This document shows, piece by piece, positions 26,416-37,403 of a DNA stretch of 64,000 nucleotides. The DNA comes from Paulownia fortunei (lineage: Eukaryota; Streptophyta; Magnoliopsida; Lamiales; Paulowniaceae). The translations under genes and the position numbers were made by a program. The stretch spans positions 23,985,445 through 24,049,444 of the forward strand of contig CM033107.1 in NCBI GenBank assembly GCA_019321725.1, in the 5' to 3' direction. Numbering within the stretch: position 1 is the first letter of the stretch; every line of letters starts with the position of its first letter. The notes beneath the pieces are model-generated. The model saw only the letters and a program-made list of their open reading frames with translations, had not been told where the DNA came from and made no database searches.

Positions 26416-26989
26416 TGAAAAGCCACTCTTTAAAGAAACAAAGGTGGGGAAAAGGAGAAGAAACTCCATTGCAAATGTTCCTCAAACTTCAAAATATCAG
26501 TTACCAATCAATTTAAATGAAAACCTCAGGCCAAATTGTATGTTACCCATTTTTCATACAAACGTAAGTACTACACATACCAAGGCACCAAGACCTCTTC
26601 AGGTGTAAGCACATAGCACCATGCACACTTCACTAAACCAAAGTGTAGGAAAATTCAAAGGCGTGTATAACAAATAAATCAAATTAAGAAATTTGCAGGA
26701 ATCATCAGCAAATAACTAATTCCAACAAAATCAGCACCAAATTAATTTTCTAATCAAGATTTAGATGTCAATCATCAAATAGTCCAATTTAGCAACAAAA
26801 ATATCCACATTACACCACAAATTAAGAAAAATTTAATGGACATTAAAAAGTGATTCAAATGCCCAAAATTTTGAAAATGTGAAACTCAACGGCTTGCACT
26901 CTCCTGCACTTTCTACTACACTTGCTGATAAATACATATTTTTGTATCAAATCCTTTATACTTTACTTGTTTTATTCTTGTTAATGTTA

Positions 26990-27960
26990 TAGTTTTATTA
27001 ATATTTTGTGTTAGGGAATCAAGGAACAAAAAAAGATCAAAAAAGCCAAAATAAAACCAAAGAAGACAACATGTTTCGTGAGCAAGTTGGGAGATATCAA
27101 AGAAGTATCACAATTAGAAGAAAATAGCCATTTTTGCCTAAATCCATCATATGTCCATCAAAATATATGCAAGAAATCACTTGGACTTTGCAAGTAATTG
27201 TTGGGCTTACATTAAATTCGAAATAAACATGTTTCCAAACTTGTGCAATTTTCGTATTTTGGGCATAACTCCCTATGAACCTGAAACTTGCTTTATTTGA
27301 AAGCCAATAGAACTACAACTTTGCTGATGGAAGCTCAACCCAATTCAACCTTGATTATAGCAGAAAATTCGTCCAAATGTGTGTATTGGAAATTATCTAT
27401 CTATATTGATACATTTTCTTAAATCAAGGATAACTTTCTTTCTAGTAGTTCGAATTAGATGATTCAAGTTGAAAAATGAAGCTAACAGACAAATACACAG
27501 CTTTCATGTTGATCACCTTTCTAAAATCAGCAAATTTCATGAAGAAAAATGTGTGACAAAATTCGAATTTGAAAAGGATATGTAAATTTAGAGCATATTT
27601 GAAGTAAATTTGAAATGCATTTGAAATGAATTTGGAGATGCCAATTTAGCCTCTCTTCTATTATAAATAGAGGCTCTTGGATGGCATTTAAGACACACAA
27701 AAAACCCTTAAAGAAGGAATGAAAATTTTATTATTGTCTTTCTTTAGGCTAAGTTTTCTAGTCGTAATGTAAGTTTTATAATAGTAATAGAAAATATATT
27801 CTCTAGTTTCTCTACTATTTTTAATCTTTTCTAATTTCATTATGTTTTTTTAAATTTCATTTAGTTGAGGAAAACGGATAAACCTCTTAATGGAGAAAGA
27901 TGAATGGTTATAAAGATGCATAATGTTCAAGTGTGTTATATTATTGTTTTAATTTTTTAT
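26990..27960 (+). mobile_element. Possible LTR or retroelement-derived regulatory segment
   Basis: Non-coding block with a TATAAATAG box at 27662-27670, followed by a short leader and T-rich transcript-like sequence, as in plant LTR U3-R regions. It lies directly before the 178-bp repeat array. No primer-binding site, polyprotein or second LTR was found, so this could equally be an isolated promoter relic. Confidence 0.25.
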
Positions 27961-27972
27961 TGAAACTCTTCT

Positions 27973-28845
27973 TGTTTTGTGGTGATTCTTGATTTATACA
28001 TCACCAATGGCACAACAAATACTTGAGTTCATTTAGCTTATTGTACGATTTTACTACATTAACTACTAACTAAAACCTTGATTTGTTATACACAAAGGTG
28101 TGCTAAATACTTAATCCCATAAATAAGTGTTGGCATTAAAACCCTTCTTGTTTAGTGGTGATTTTTTATTTAATTATCATTAATGACACAATAAATACTT
28201 TGATTTATTTAGCTTATTGTACGGTTCTACTACACCGACTGCTAACATGAAAACTTAATTTGTTGTAGACAAAGGTGTTCATAAATACTTAATCCCCATA
28301 AATAAATATTGGTGTTAAAACCTTTATTGTTTAGTGGCGATTCTTGATTTATATATCACCAATGACACAACAAATATTTGAGTTCATTTAGCTTATTGTA
28401 CGATTTTACTACATTGGCTGCTAACGTGAAACATTTATTTGTTATAGATAAAAATGTACTAAATACTTGATTCCATAAATAAGTGTTGGCATTAAAACCC
28501 TTTTTGTTTAGTGGTGATTTTTTATTTATGTATTATTAATGGCACAACAAATACTTTGATTTATTTAGCTTATTGTACGGTTCTACTATACTGACTGCTA
28601 ACATGAAAACTTAATTTGTTGTAGACAAAGGTGTTCATAAATACTTAATCCCCATAAATAAATATTGGTGTTAAAACCCTTATTGTTTAGTGGCGATTCT
28701 TGATTTATGTATCACCAATGACACAACAAATATTTGAGTTTATTTAGCTTATTGCTACTACACAAATTGCTTACGTAAAACTTTGATTTGTTATAGACAA
28801 ATATGTACATAAATACTTCATCTCATAAATAAGTATTGATGTTAA
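27973..28845 (+). repeat. Five-monomer tandem array, about 178 bp per unit, alternating A-B-A-B-A
   Basis: Monomers start at 27973, 28149, 28328, 28505 and 28684 (spacing 176-179 bp), each beginning tgttt.gtggtgatt or tgtttagtggcgatt. Units 1, 3 and 5 share gattcttgatttat and tcaccaatg. Units 2 and 4 share gattttttattta, aatactttgatttattt and gtacggttctacta. The true repeat is therefore a dimer of about 355 bp. Every unit ends with an aataa.tattgg.gttaaaacc-type junction. Non-coding. Confidence 0.9.
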
Positions 28846-30690
28846 TAGATAATTTGAAAACAGTAAGATAATATCATAATTACCTTAATGCATAAGTTAT
28901 TTGATAATATCTTCCATTGAAACCTTTATTATGTATGAATTTCAATAGTGGCATTTGAAAAAGATAAAAAAGAATAAATAATTCCTCTATCCAAAACTCA
29001 AGAGTGGATCCTTAATCCTTAATACTTTTATTATTTTGATTTCTTAGTTATAGCATATTTTTTTCTTTATAATCTAAATCACATAAAGCCCATCTTTTAA
29101 AAAATATAATCCTAAAAAATTCAAACAACTTCCATGTAGATTGACCTCGAACTCCCGATAAATTTATTATTTGATACAACCTGCACTTGGATTTACAACC
29201 TTAAAATTGTAGCACTTGAATTCAATTTTAATACAATAGCCCTTTGAAACACAAATTCATGATCCAACCAATTAGTAATTAACTTCTCTGCTTTATTTAT
29301 TTATGAGACAAGTAAAAATATTATAGAATTATGATAAAAGGTACCATTTCTGTATTAAGATTATTAGGAATTCCCTCAACTTTTCAGCATTTAAAATTAG
29401 AAAACTTCATCATCTGAAAAGTCCATTGCTATTGTCAAAAATTATCAGTAGTCTAGTCCAATGAAACTTAACCTAAGATATCACAGCTTTTGCTAGGTAG
29501 AATTGCGATCAACCATTCCCATGAAATGTAGTGATGCACATAGGAGATAAAACTGGTTCCCATCATCCTAAAACTACTTCAAAACTGAAAGGATAAAAAT
29601 ATGGTGAAAGAATTACTTGACCCACACCCTCTGTTTCCTCTTTTCTCAAGGAAATTACCTACTTCCCAAATAAGTAATATCCCGCCTCCTATACTTCAAT
29701 ATGTTGATACTCTAAAATGCCAAACTACAGATGCAAATTTTTAATAATCTTATACATTATTATACTAGACAAACTCGTGACCATTTTGCTAACAAAAAGA
29801 CAAAAGCAAAATCTGCATGAGACTCCTAATAGCCTAGATTTTCCTGGCAAAACAAAGATGTGATAGATAATTCAAATTTTACAAGCTCACTCGAGATATG
29901 CATTGATGACTTCCATTTCAACATAAACACGCATATGACATTTTCAGCATGTTTCAAGCTTTTACTCGCAGTGTGTTTACTTGCTTCCACCCTTTTTTCT
30001 TAGATTAAGCATATACCATAAACATTTTCTCAGGTTTAAGCATAAATCAAAAGCATTAGTTGTTGATCACCCTTCAAAAGATTCACCTTATCAAAAAAAT
30101 TTACTAAAAGAAAGTACAACAAACAAATGTCTAGCTTGTCTAAGCACTACAACATATAATTCAACAAGATTGATGTGGTATGTCTTTTTTAAATCTAAAA
30201 CAATCAAAATTACTGCAACTAAAGTCATGACTTTTGTAAACGATAGTTAAAATACACATCTCCATGCCTTTTTTTTAATTTTTCGATGAATACATAAGGT
30301 GTTGAAAACAAGATGACCAAATTATTCTTCCCTTCAAGGATAGGTCGCTTGGAATATTACAGCTTCACAATTTAGAATAAATGTTTATAACAAAAAATAA
30401 TACAAATGTGATTTACCAATCATAGATTAAGCTTTCATAGATAAGAAAAATGATGTGATCAACATTTGCTTGATTTTGGCATAATCTTCTACAAATTAAT
30501 ACAATTGTGCTTCGTTAAACATAGGGTAAGTTTCCATTGACGAACAAAACAATTTGGTCCACGATTCTCTTGACATTTGAAAATGAAAAATATCAAGGTG
30601 CCTTGTTCTCCTCCTAGCATTGCTTTCTTACCATTAAAATATCTGTTTTTTTATTCCAAAGTAAAAGGTTAACCAAAGCATTAAGAAAAT
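28846..30690. other. AT-rich intergenic region
   Basis: No coding region, RNA gene or repeat was recognised. A frame of 89 codons at 29981-30250 is lysine- and serine-rich by base composition only. Confidence 0.45.
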
Positions 30691-30696
30691 TATTTG

Positions 30697-30758
30697 AACA
30701 CAATATTTTGAACTCTAACCATCTTCAACACAATATTTTGAACTCCAACCATCTTCCA
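30697..30758. repeat. Tandem duplication, period 30 bp
   Basis: Two units of aacacaatattttgaactc followed by .aaccatcttc, at 30697 and 30727, differing at one or two positions. Confidence 0.85.
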
Positions 30759-31288
30759 CACTTAGATATACCACATAGATAAACAAGAATAGACACACCC
30801 ACCATTCATTCGATTCACTCAAAACCCCAGAGAGAAGCAAGAACGACATAACAACAATAATAGAGAACTCATACATCTAACAGTCCCATTTTTTTAAACC
30901 CCCATACCTGAACTCTTTATTGTTACATTGACATCATTCAACACTCAATTAATTTAATTTTTACCAATAATCTTTGAAGATATTAGAGAAGACACAAAAG
31001 GACACTGAGCATGGCACAAGCAAAGCTTCTGTAATTGAGCATGGTGTATCTTTATGTAAAGAAATAAAGTTGGAATACCAACCTTAACTATATATAACCT
31101 TGTAGACTAGTCTATATTTACATATTTTCATAACATATTTAAATAAAATTTTGAAGATCAAACTAAGATCACTATGATCGTACTTGAAATGGCAAAAGTT
31201 CAAGAAGTTCCTCTGCATGGAATGTGTATTTTCCCATTATTAAGTTTGCATTAATTTGCAAGGCATCCCCGAGTGTTATTTTGCCGAG

Positions 31289-31341
31289 TGGAAATGCCAT
31301 TGCTCAATGGATAAAAGTTACTCTAGGGATAATAGGTTGAT
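31289..31341 (+). pseudogene. Nuclear fragment of chloroplast 23S rRNA (domain V)
   Basis: The run ggataaaagttactctaggg, followed by ataataggttgat, matches the peptidyl-transferase region of plastid 23S rRNA. Upstream, tggaaatgccattgctcaat also fits. Differences from the plastid sequence as I remember it are mostly C-to-T (aacgga to aatgga, aacaggctg to aataggttg), as expected for deamination of an old methylated nuclear insertion. The mitochondrial version differs (ggtactcc), so plastid origin is favoured. Only about 53 bp is recognisable; ends uncertain. Confidence 0.6.
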
Positions 31342-31555
31342 ATTCTTTGTCCATCATCCTCCTTCCCTTCTTCAATTTTACGCTGATTCCCTCCATATTC
31401 ACTTTGTCTTAGATCATGGCCAAACAACTAGCCTTATAAATGGACTTCATAAGCATAGCACTGATACCACACATCACAGACTTGGCCTATGCGACACTTA
31501 GCTCCTCGGACCACTCTTTTTGGCTTAGCTAAACCATCTTCAATATTGGGAAACC

Positions 31556-32120
31556 TTAAGCTCTTTTTGGTGTTATTTTCAGTTGTTTTGAGAAAATTAT
31601 TTTAAGAGATGTATTTTGGTAATGGGATTGAAGAACGTGTAGAAAACGAAAATGTGTTTTGATGTTTTGGTGGGATGAAATGATGTGATGTATTTTGGCG
31701 GTCATTTTTAACTGTATATGCCTTGTAAATGTTGTTTGTTATAGTTAGTGGGAGATTTTTTCAACATTAGATGTCATATCAACGTTGTTTTGATATAATT
31801 AGTGGGGTATAGTAGAGTATAGAATTATTTAATTAATGTAATGGATTATTGGTATTTTTAGGGAATGAAAATACCATTTCTAAAAAATACAAGTGGCAAT
31901 CGCATTTTCTTTTCCGGATAAGGAAAATGCAAGAATGGAAATGAAACTTTTGATATAGTTAATAGGGTATAGTAGAATATAGGATTATTTAATTATTGTA
32001 ATGGATGATTGGTATTTTTAGGAGATGAAAATACCATTTTTAGAAAGTACAAGTGACAAAGCGTTTTCTCTTCCAGAGAAGGAAAATGGAAGAATGGAAA
32101 TAAAATCAAACAAAGCCTTA
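31556..32120 (+). mobile_element. Non-autonomous element relic with internal 160-bp duplication
   Basis: The left end agctctttttggtgttattt is an imperfect inverted repeat of the right end near 32090-32115 (aaataaaatcaaacaaagcc). The interior contains a direct repeat of 160 bp (31791-31950 and 31951-32110), with gatata.tta.t.gggtatagtag, ggtatttttagg and gaaaataccattt. The family recurs inverted at 8.3-8.83 kb. Non-coding. Confidence 0.6.
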
Positions 32121-33453
32121 GATTGTAAATGCGTTGGTGTCTACCACTACTAATATAGGTGGAAAAGATGGTTAGTTGTGCAAATAACACAAGTAGAACA
32201 ATGGGGACTAAACTACTCATTAACAATAAGAAACTTCACCACACACTCTTTAGTCTGTCTCGTCGTTCTTATGACCATCTAGTCTACTTGTCAGATGAGG
32301 TCCTTCGCTTCCTTATAATTACCATCTCTTTAAGTAAACACTATTAATCATCTTTCTCCAACCTCAAGGAAAGTCCCAAAAATCTTCCCACTACCTTAAT
32401 TACTAAAAGATTATAAAATAATCTGGAATTTGGCTCTTTACTTCTCCAAAAAATCTTCAAACCATGGAGAATAATATTACTTTCACATCTCTCAAACTTC
32501 TATATGCCTCTAGGACATACGAAAAATGATACAGCAATAGTATGAGTCCTAATGCATGTTGCTTGTGCCTCAAAGCTCGAGTCAGACATTCTATGCCAGC
32601 CTATGTGGTTGTGAAGTATTCAGCTACCTACGTATACATGCATAAGGCACCTTCTTGTAGGTGTGTACTTCAACCCTTGCATGCCTTTTCCTTCAGCACA
32701 TATAACACCTTTTATCTAATAATGGGTGAGGGTGCACAAGAGTCCCCAACACTTAAGCACCATCCACAGCCGCATGTGATGATACATTCGAAAGCAATTA
32801 GTATATAGACCAAGCTTCACCCTTGGACTTTTATTATTAATTATGTTTAGTACCCCTACCCTTTGAAACGAGCAATTTAATGACTACTATGTTCACACTA
32901 AACCACCTAAGAAACAAGATACTTAATGCATGACACAAAACGACAAGACATTAACTCAGCTGTCATCCACACCAACCTCAAATGATCCAAGTAGCATCAT
33001 TATCCTGCATTTACTAATGCACAACCACCAACCTCTTTATGCGTTGCAAAACCAAATCCTAGAAACCAACTCATTAATTTTCTAAAACCACCTTGGCACA
33101 AACCACATCTCCAAAATCACCCTATTCACTCTTCAAATTATGTTAGAATTCTAACAACATTCAATGTCTCATTTCCTAAGAAGTTCAGATTACTTTCTGC
33201 TATATAAAATAGTTTCATCCAACATAACTATTCAATCACAATTCATGCCAAGTACTAGTATGTATATATGTACAAGCAATATATATCTAACAAGAGCATT
33301 CATAATAAATAGAAGCAGAAAAGGATAAATCTTAATTGGAGCTTGGCTTTTGATATTACGCGAAAGGATTGTACAGATGAACTGGGAAATAAAGCCAATA
33401 AAAACCAAATATTTTTACCAACGGCTTCAGCACATCTAGAGTACAGAAGCTAA
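32121..33453. other. Intergenic region and CAF1 3' flank
   Basis: No supported gene. A plus-strand frame at 32542-32808 (88 codons) has many cysteines and histidines but no recognisable motif, and upstream AT-rich sequence gives no promoter. Expected to include the 3'UTR of the CAF1-type gene, which ends at 33454. Confidence 0.45.
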
Positions 33454-34397
33454 TTAAGGATTAGGGATCTCTAACCCATAGAGAATGCCAGCATACTGGT
33501 TGGGCAGACCCTCCTCCTTCTCACCATTGCTGAAGTAGACAGCCCTAATCTTCTCAAACGCATGCCAGGTCAGCAGGCTATCAGACCCGGCCTGGTGGCA
33601 CTTCCCTACAGCACGCTCCACACCTAGCGACTTCGCCACCCTATCCAATCCCCCATGCAGTCCCTGGCAGAACTTCATCAAGTGTTTAACATCATAAACA
33701 CGGTTCCCAAAAATGACCCTCAGTAAATTCAGAAACTCCGGGAGGCTCCCCGGGAGGGCTTTCCCCGTAACGGCCTTGATGAGGTATCCAAAGTCATACC
33801 CGCTGTGAAAAGTTATGTAAGTAACGTTCTCGTTACACACGAGGCCTGATGACACCATGAGCTCAGCAAAGCGGGAGGTGGAGACGCCAAACTTGCGAGT
33901 GGACTCGAAATCAATTCCCTGGTGGCGGAGGAGGTCAATGGAGTTGGGTGCATGGTCATCACGCGAGATGTCGAAATCACAGAAATTGAACTCCCAGATA
34001 AAGCGGCGGTCGGGGCATCCAAGGTCGGGGAGGTTGCCAAACGAGTCAGAAAGCGTGATCCCCACCTGAATTAGCTTGAGGGCGTCGACATTGGATTTGA
34101 GAGTTTGGTAGTGATCGAGTGGGTCGGAATAGTGATGGTGGTGGCGGAAAACGACACCGGGGAACTCGGTGTCCATCGAAACAAAAGGGTACTGGTCGAT
34201 GAGGTCACGGATGAGGGAGAACTCGTACTCCAAGTTCTTGGCCCAGACTGAACGGATCAAGACTGGTTTTTTGGAGTAGTCTAACTCGACTTCAGCCGGA
34301 GACGGCGGACGAGGAGCGGTTCCAAAAACCAGTGATATGGGTATGGGTGGCAGCGGTGACTGTATGGGTGGGTCGTCGGGGGGGTGGCGGTGGCCAT
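33454..34397 (-). CDS. CAF1-11: CCR4-NOT deadenylase subunit CAF1, CAF1-11-like; start codon out of frame by one base
   Basis: Intronless DEDD 3'-5' exoribonuclease that shortens mRNA poly(A) tails in the CCR4-NOT complex; plant CAF1 genes are often stress-induced. The frame from 34260 (268 codons) starts at a TTG and shows the complete catalytic domain: SMDTEFPG with D30 and E32, [10 protein letters not shown] with D156, and [14 protein letters not shown] with H222 and D227, ending [11 protein letters not shown]. The same frame stays open upstream with proline-rich codons but contains no ATG. The only good start, ACCATGG at 34397-34395, enters another frame and stops after 39 codons. A C7 run at about 34378-34384 lies between, and one more base there would fuse the ATG to the domain. 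So this is a sequencing/assembly indel, a real frameshift allele, or an unusual start. Confidence 0.88.
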
Positions 34398-34463
34398 GGT
34401 GGGGTATCCAGATTGAAACGATAGTGATTGTTGTTTTTGGGGGAAAAGTTAGGGCTATAGGAG

Positions 34464-34478
34464 ATGATATATATACAG
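34464..34478 (-). promoter_or_regulatory. Probable TATA box of the CAF1-type gene
   Basis: TGTATATATATCATC on the minus strand, about 70 bp upstream of the Kozak ATG at 34397. This spacing predicts a short 5'UTR and argues that translation begins at or after 34397. Confidence 0.5.
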
Positions 34479-35367
34479 GAAGGGGGTGGGGGGGTTGGTT
34501 ACTGCTTGTGTGTGGGTTGTGGGTGTCAGTGACGTGTGTGTATAATATGTGTGTATGGCGACGTGGGGAGAGAGAGGAAGCGGATTAATTGGGCTTTGGG
34601 ATTAATCGGGCTTTTCTGGAAAGTGAAAGGCTGGAGAACGTCGGATTCTGGTTTTCGTGCCATTTAAAATGACGTTATTGCCCTTACAAACCTTTTTTTG
34701 TTGCAATTCTGTGTCTGGATTTTATTATTGACAGCTATAAATACATCTGTCTTACGGAGTGAATGGGTAACTTTAAATTGTTCATTCCATAAATAACTCG
34801 ATTTTTCTTTGACTAATTATTTTGTCACAAGAATTAAAATGGAAATTTTCCTCTATAAAATTATTATTTAATCAACTTATTATTTTTGGCAAAATTGCTT
34901 CTGAACGAACTGTAACATGGAAAGTTAAATTTTATACAGATTTTATCAGATAGCTCTTCAGCAAAACGTGGATTTTATATAGATTTTGAACGAGTCATTT
35001 GCGCGTCAGAAAATCTTTGATTTTCCGTGTAAATATTTCAAATTTATACATTCCAAACTTAACGTTTGTTATTTGTGTCTATAAGTCCAGTATGAGAAAA
35101 CTAATAAACAAGAAACGCAACATGCAGTTATCAATTGAAATTGACAAGTAAATGAATACATGTACTATGTAAAAGTAATTAAGATTACAAAAATTTGTTA
35201 TGCTGTCTGTAGAAGTATGAAATTGTGAAGTTGAAGATCATATATTGATGTAATTTTCAAAATAACTCGTCAAATCTAAGTACGAAAAAATATGTATTTG
35301 TCGATTATAAGGTTATAGATGATTATTAAAATTGATTACTACATAATTGATAATTAATATATAAAAT

Positions 35368-35600
35368 AATTCGATTACATGATTCATATTTACACATTGA
35401 TGCTATAGCATATTAAATAATTTGATGAGTCGTGACGCAAAAATAATTTTTTATCAGTTACTAAAATGGTAGGTGATTAATAGAATTGAATACCACATTA
35501 TCAATGTTCAACATATGAAATAATTCGATTACACGACTCAAATTTACACATCGATGCTCAATATATGAGATAATCCAATTACACAACTCCTATTTACACA
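35368..35600. repeat. Diverged repeats of about 50 bp
   Basis: Three copies of ataat.cgattaca.gactc...tttacacat, at 35368, 35521 and 35571. The last two are adjacent with a 50-bp period. Confidence 0.7.
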
Positions 35601-35800
35601 TCAAACTGTTATCCTTTTTCAAGAGAAATTAGGAGTATCTTATATTTTGGGAATTGTTGAATCGTCTTTCTCTAAGGAAGAGGCGAAATAGAATCAACTT
35701 CAAACTGTTATCCTTTTTTAAGAGAAATTAGGAGTATCTTATATTTTGGAAATTGTTTGATCGTCTTTCTCTAAGGAAGAGACGAAATAAAATCAACTTG
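35600..35800. repeat. Tandem duplication, period 99 bp, plus a third fragment
   Basis: Copies at 35601 and 35700 share tcaaactgttatccttttt, aagagaaattaggagtatct and cgtctttctctaaggaaga with few changes. A 45-bp third fragment recurs at 35998-36042. Confidence 0.9.
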
Positions 35801-36142
35801 AATTCAGGACCGCTATTCAAAATCTTTGTGAAACACTGTATTTCTTATCTCATGTCTGTTTTTTATGAAAAAATACCAATTGAAGTTGATGGTTTCTTCA
35901 AATAACAAAAGATTGGGTCAACTATTCAATTAAATGATATTGAGCATGTTTCCCATCTCTTCTCGAGAAATAAGTGAGATATTTTTTTGCAAAATTATGC
36001 TCCTTTTTCAAGAGAAATTAAGAGTATTTTATATTTTGACGAGCATTTATTTATCAATGCAGCTCCAAATAAAGCTCTTAAATGGTTATTGGAACAATCT
36101 CAATATTGTTTTGAGCGTCAATGAATAAAGTTTAGACTATTA

Positions 36143-36251
36143 AAACTCATCGGACGGGGTAAGATTACAAATTTAAGCCAGGCAGCACCAATATAAAAAA
36201 CTCATCGGATGGGATAAATTTACAAATTTAAACAAATTTAAGCCAGGCAGC
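36143..36251. repeat. Tandem duplication, period about 55 bp
   Basis: Copies at 36143 and about 36198 share aaactcatcgga.gggataa, tacaaattta and aagccaggcagc. The second copy has a small internal insertion (aaacaaattt). Confidence 0.85.
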
Positions 36252-37403
36252 GAAGAGTATTATATGTTGACTAGCCTGCATGTGTTGTTAGTATGATGAG
36301 GTAATCGGGTAAGTGGCAGCTGAAACATTAAAGATGGTGGTTTGAGGTAACAATGAATAAACAAGAGAGGTGAAGCCAGCCCTCCCTCCCTCCACACGCC
36401 GACCAAAGAATGAATGAGATGAAGTACAAATGTCTCGAATGAAAGAGATGTACTCATTTTCTGGTACATGCCCTTGTTGCTTATAGGAACTCTGTCAAGA
36501 TCTCTTCTTGTCCAGGTCAAATTTGTATGGACCAGACTTGCAATTGCAATTGCAATCACAGCAACAAAATAGCAACAAGAGAAGATTTAGGAAGAAAGGA
36601 CAGAGAACTCACAAGATAACAGTTGAGAGATGATAAATGAAAATATAATGCTAATCAATCCGAGACAAATGCAGAATTGAAGTCCAGAAGTTCTCACTTG
36701 CCTATACATAGATAAAGCTCCAAATATATTGTGGTTTTATCAAACAGGAGTCTCTTAATGGACCATGTGCTCGCCACAATAGATTCACATACGATAATTA
36801 TCAGAAACTATACTCCTGGTCAGGGATTTCTGACCCGGGAATCACTTAATTGGCCATGTAAAAACAGTTGAAATCCACCTTCAGCAAACATATTTTTGAA
36901 GTTATCTAATAAAGTACCAAACATGTCTTTCCTAAAGGAATGAAGGCGACAATAATTTTATACCGAATTAGACAAACAGTTTCCACAACTACACATCAGA
37001 AGGGGCTCAGAATTATAGGATTAAGCATCCAAAACAAAGATGTAAGAGAAGTCCTGCCATAGAAGTACACCATGTGAATCCTTCATTGATCAAAATTTCA
37101 CAAGCTAGAGAACCTTGATACAATTTCTTCTGATTTTTTCCTTCAAGGGGATAAATCAGAGAATTCATGAACATAAGTACTATGATATTGACATTATATG
37201 TTCAATGATTGTCACACAGAAGAAATCCCATTACCAAACATCCCAACATAGTTCACAAGGGAGTACAGCAGAAAAAGATAAAAGGAATCCAAGAGAGTTG
37301 ATAGGAGAAAGCTTTCTGGGGCGTTCCCCCTTACAACTTACATCTTAACACGATATAAACTATAAAATCAGCATATGGTCAATAGGACCTGCATATCTTT
37401 ACA

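Larger units (their letters stand above)
34600..37100. other. Intergenic region between CAF1 and UEV1 genes
   Basis: AT-rich, no supported gene. It holds a cluster of local duplications at 35.37-36.25 kb. The right part probably includes the 3'UTR of the UEV1 gene, whose coding sequence ends at 37404. Confidence 0.5.

Noticed and set aside
27973..28845. Regular repeats considered as a CRISPR array
   Set aside because: Monomers are contiguous 178-bp units without unique spacers, in a plant nuclear context.
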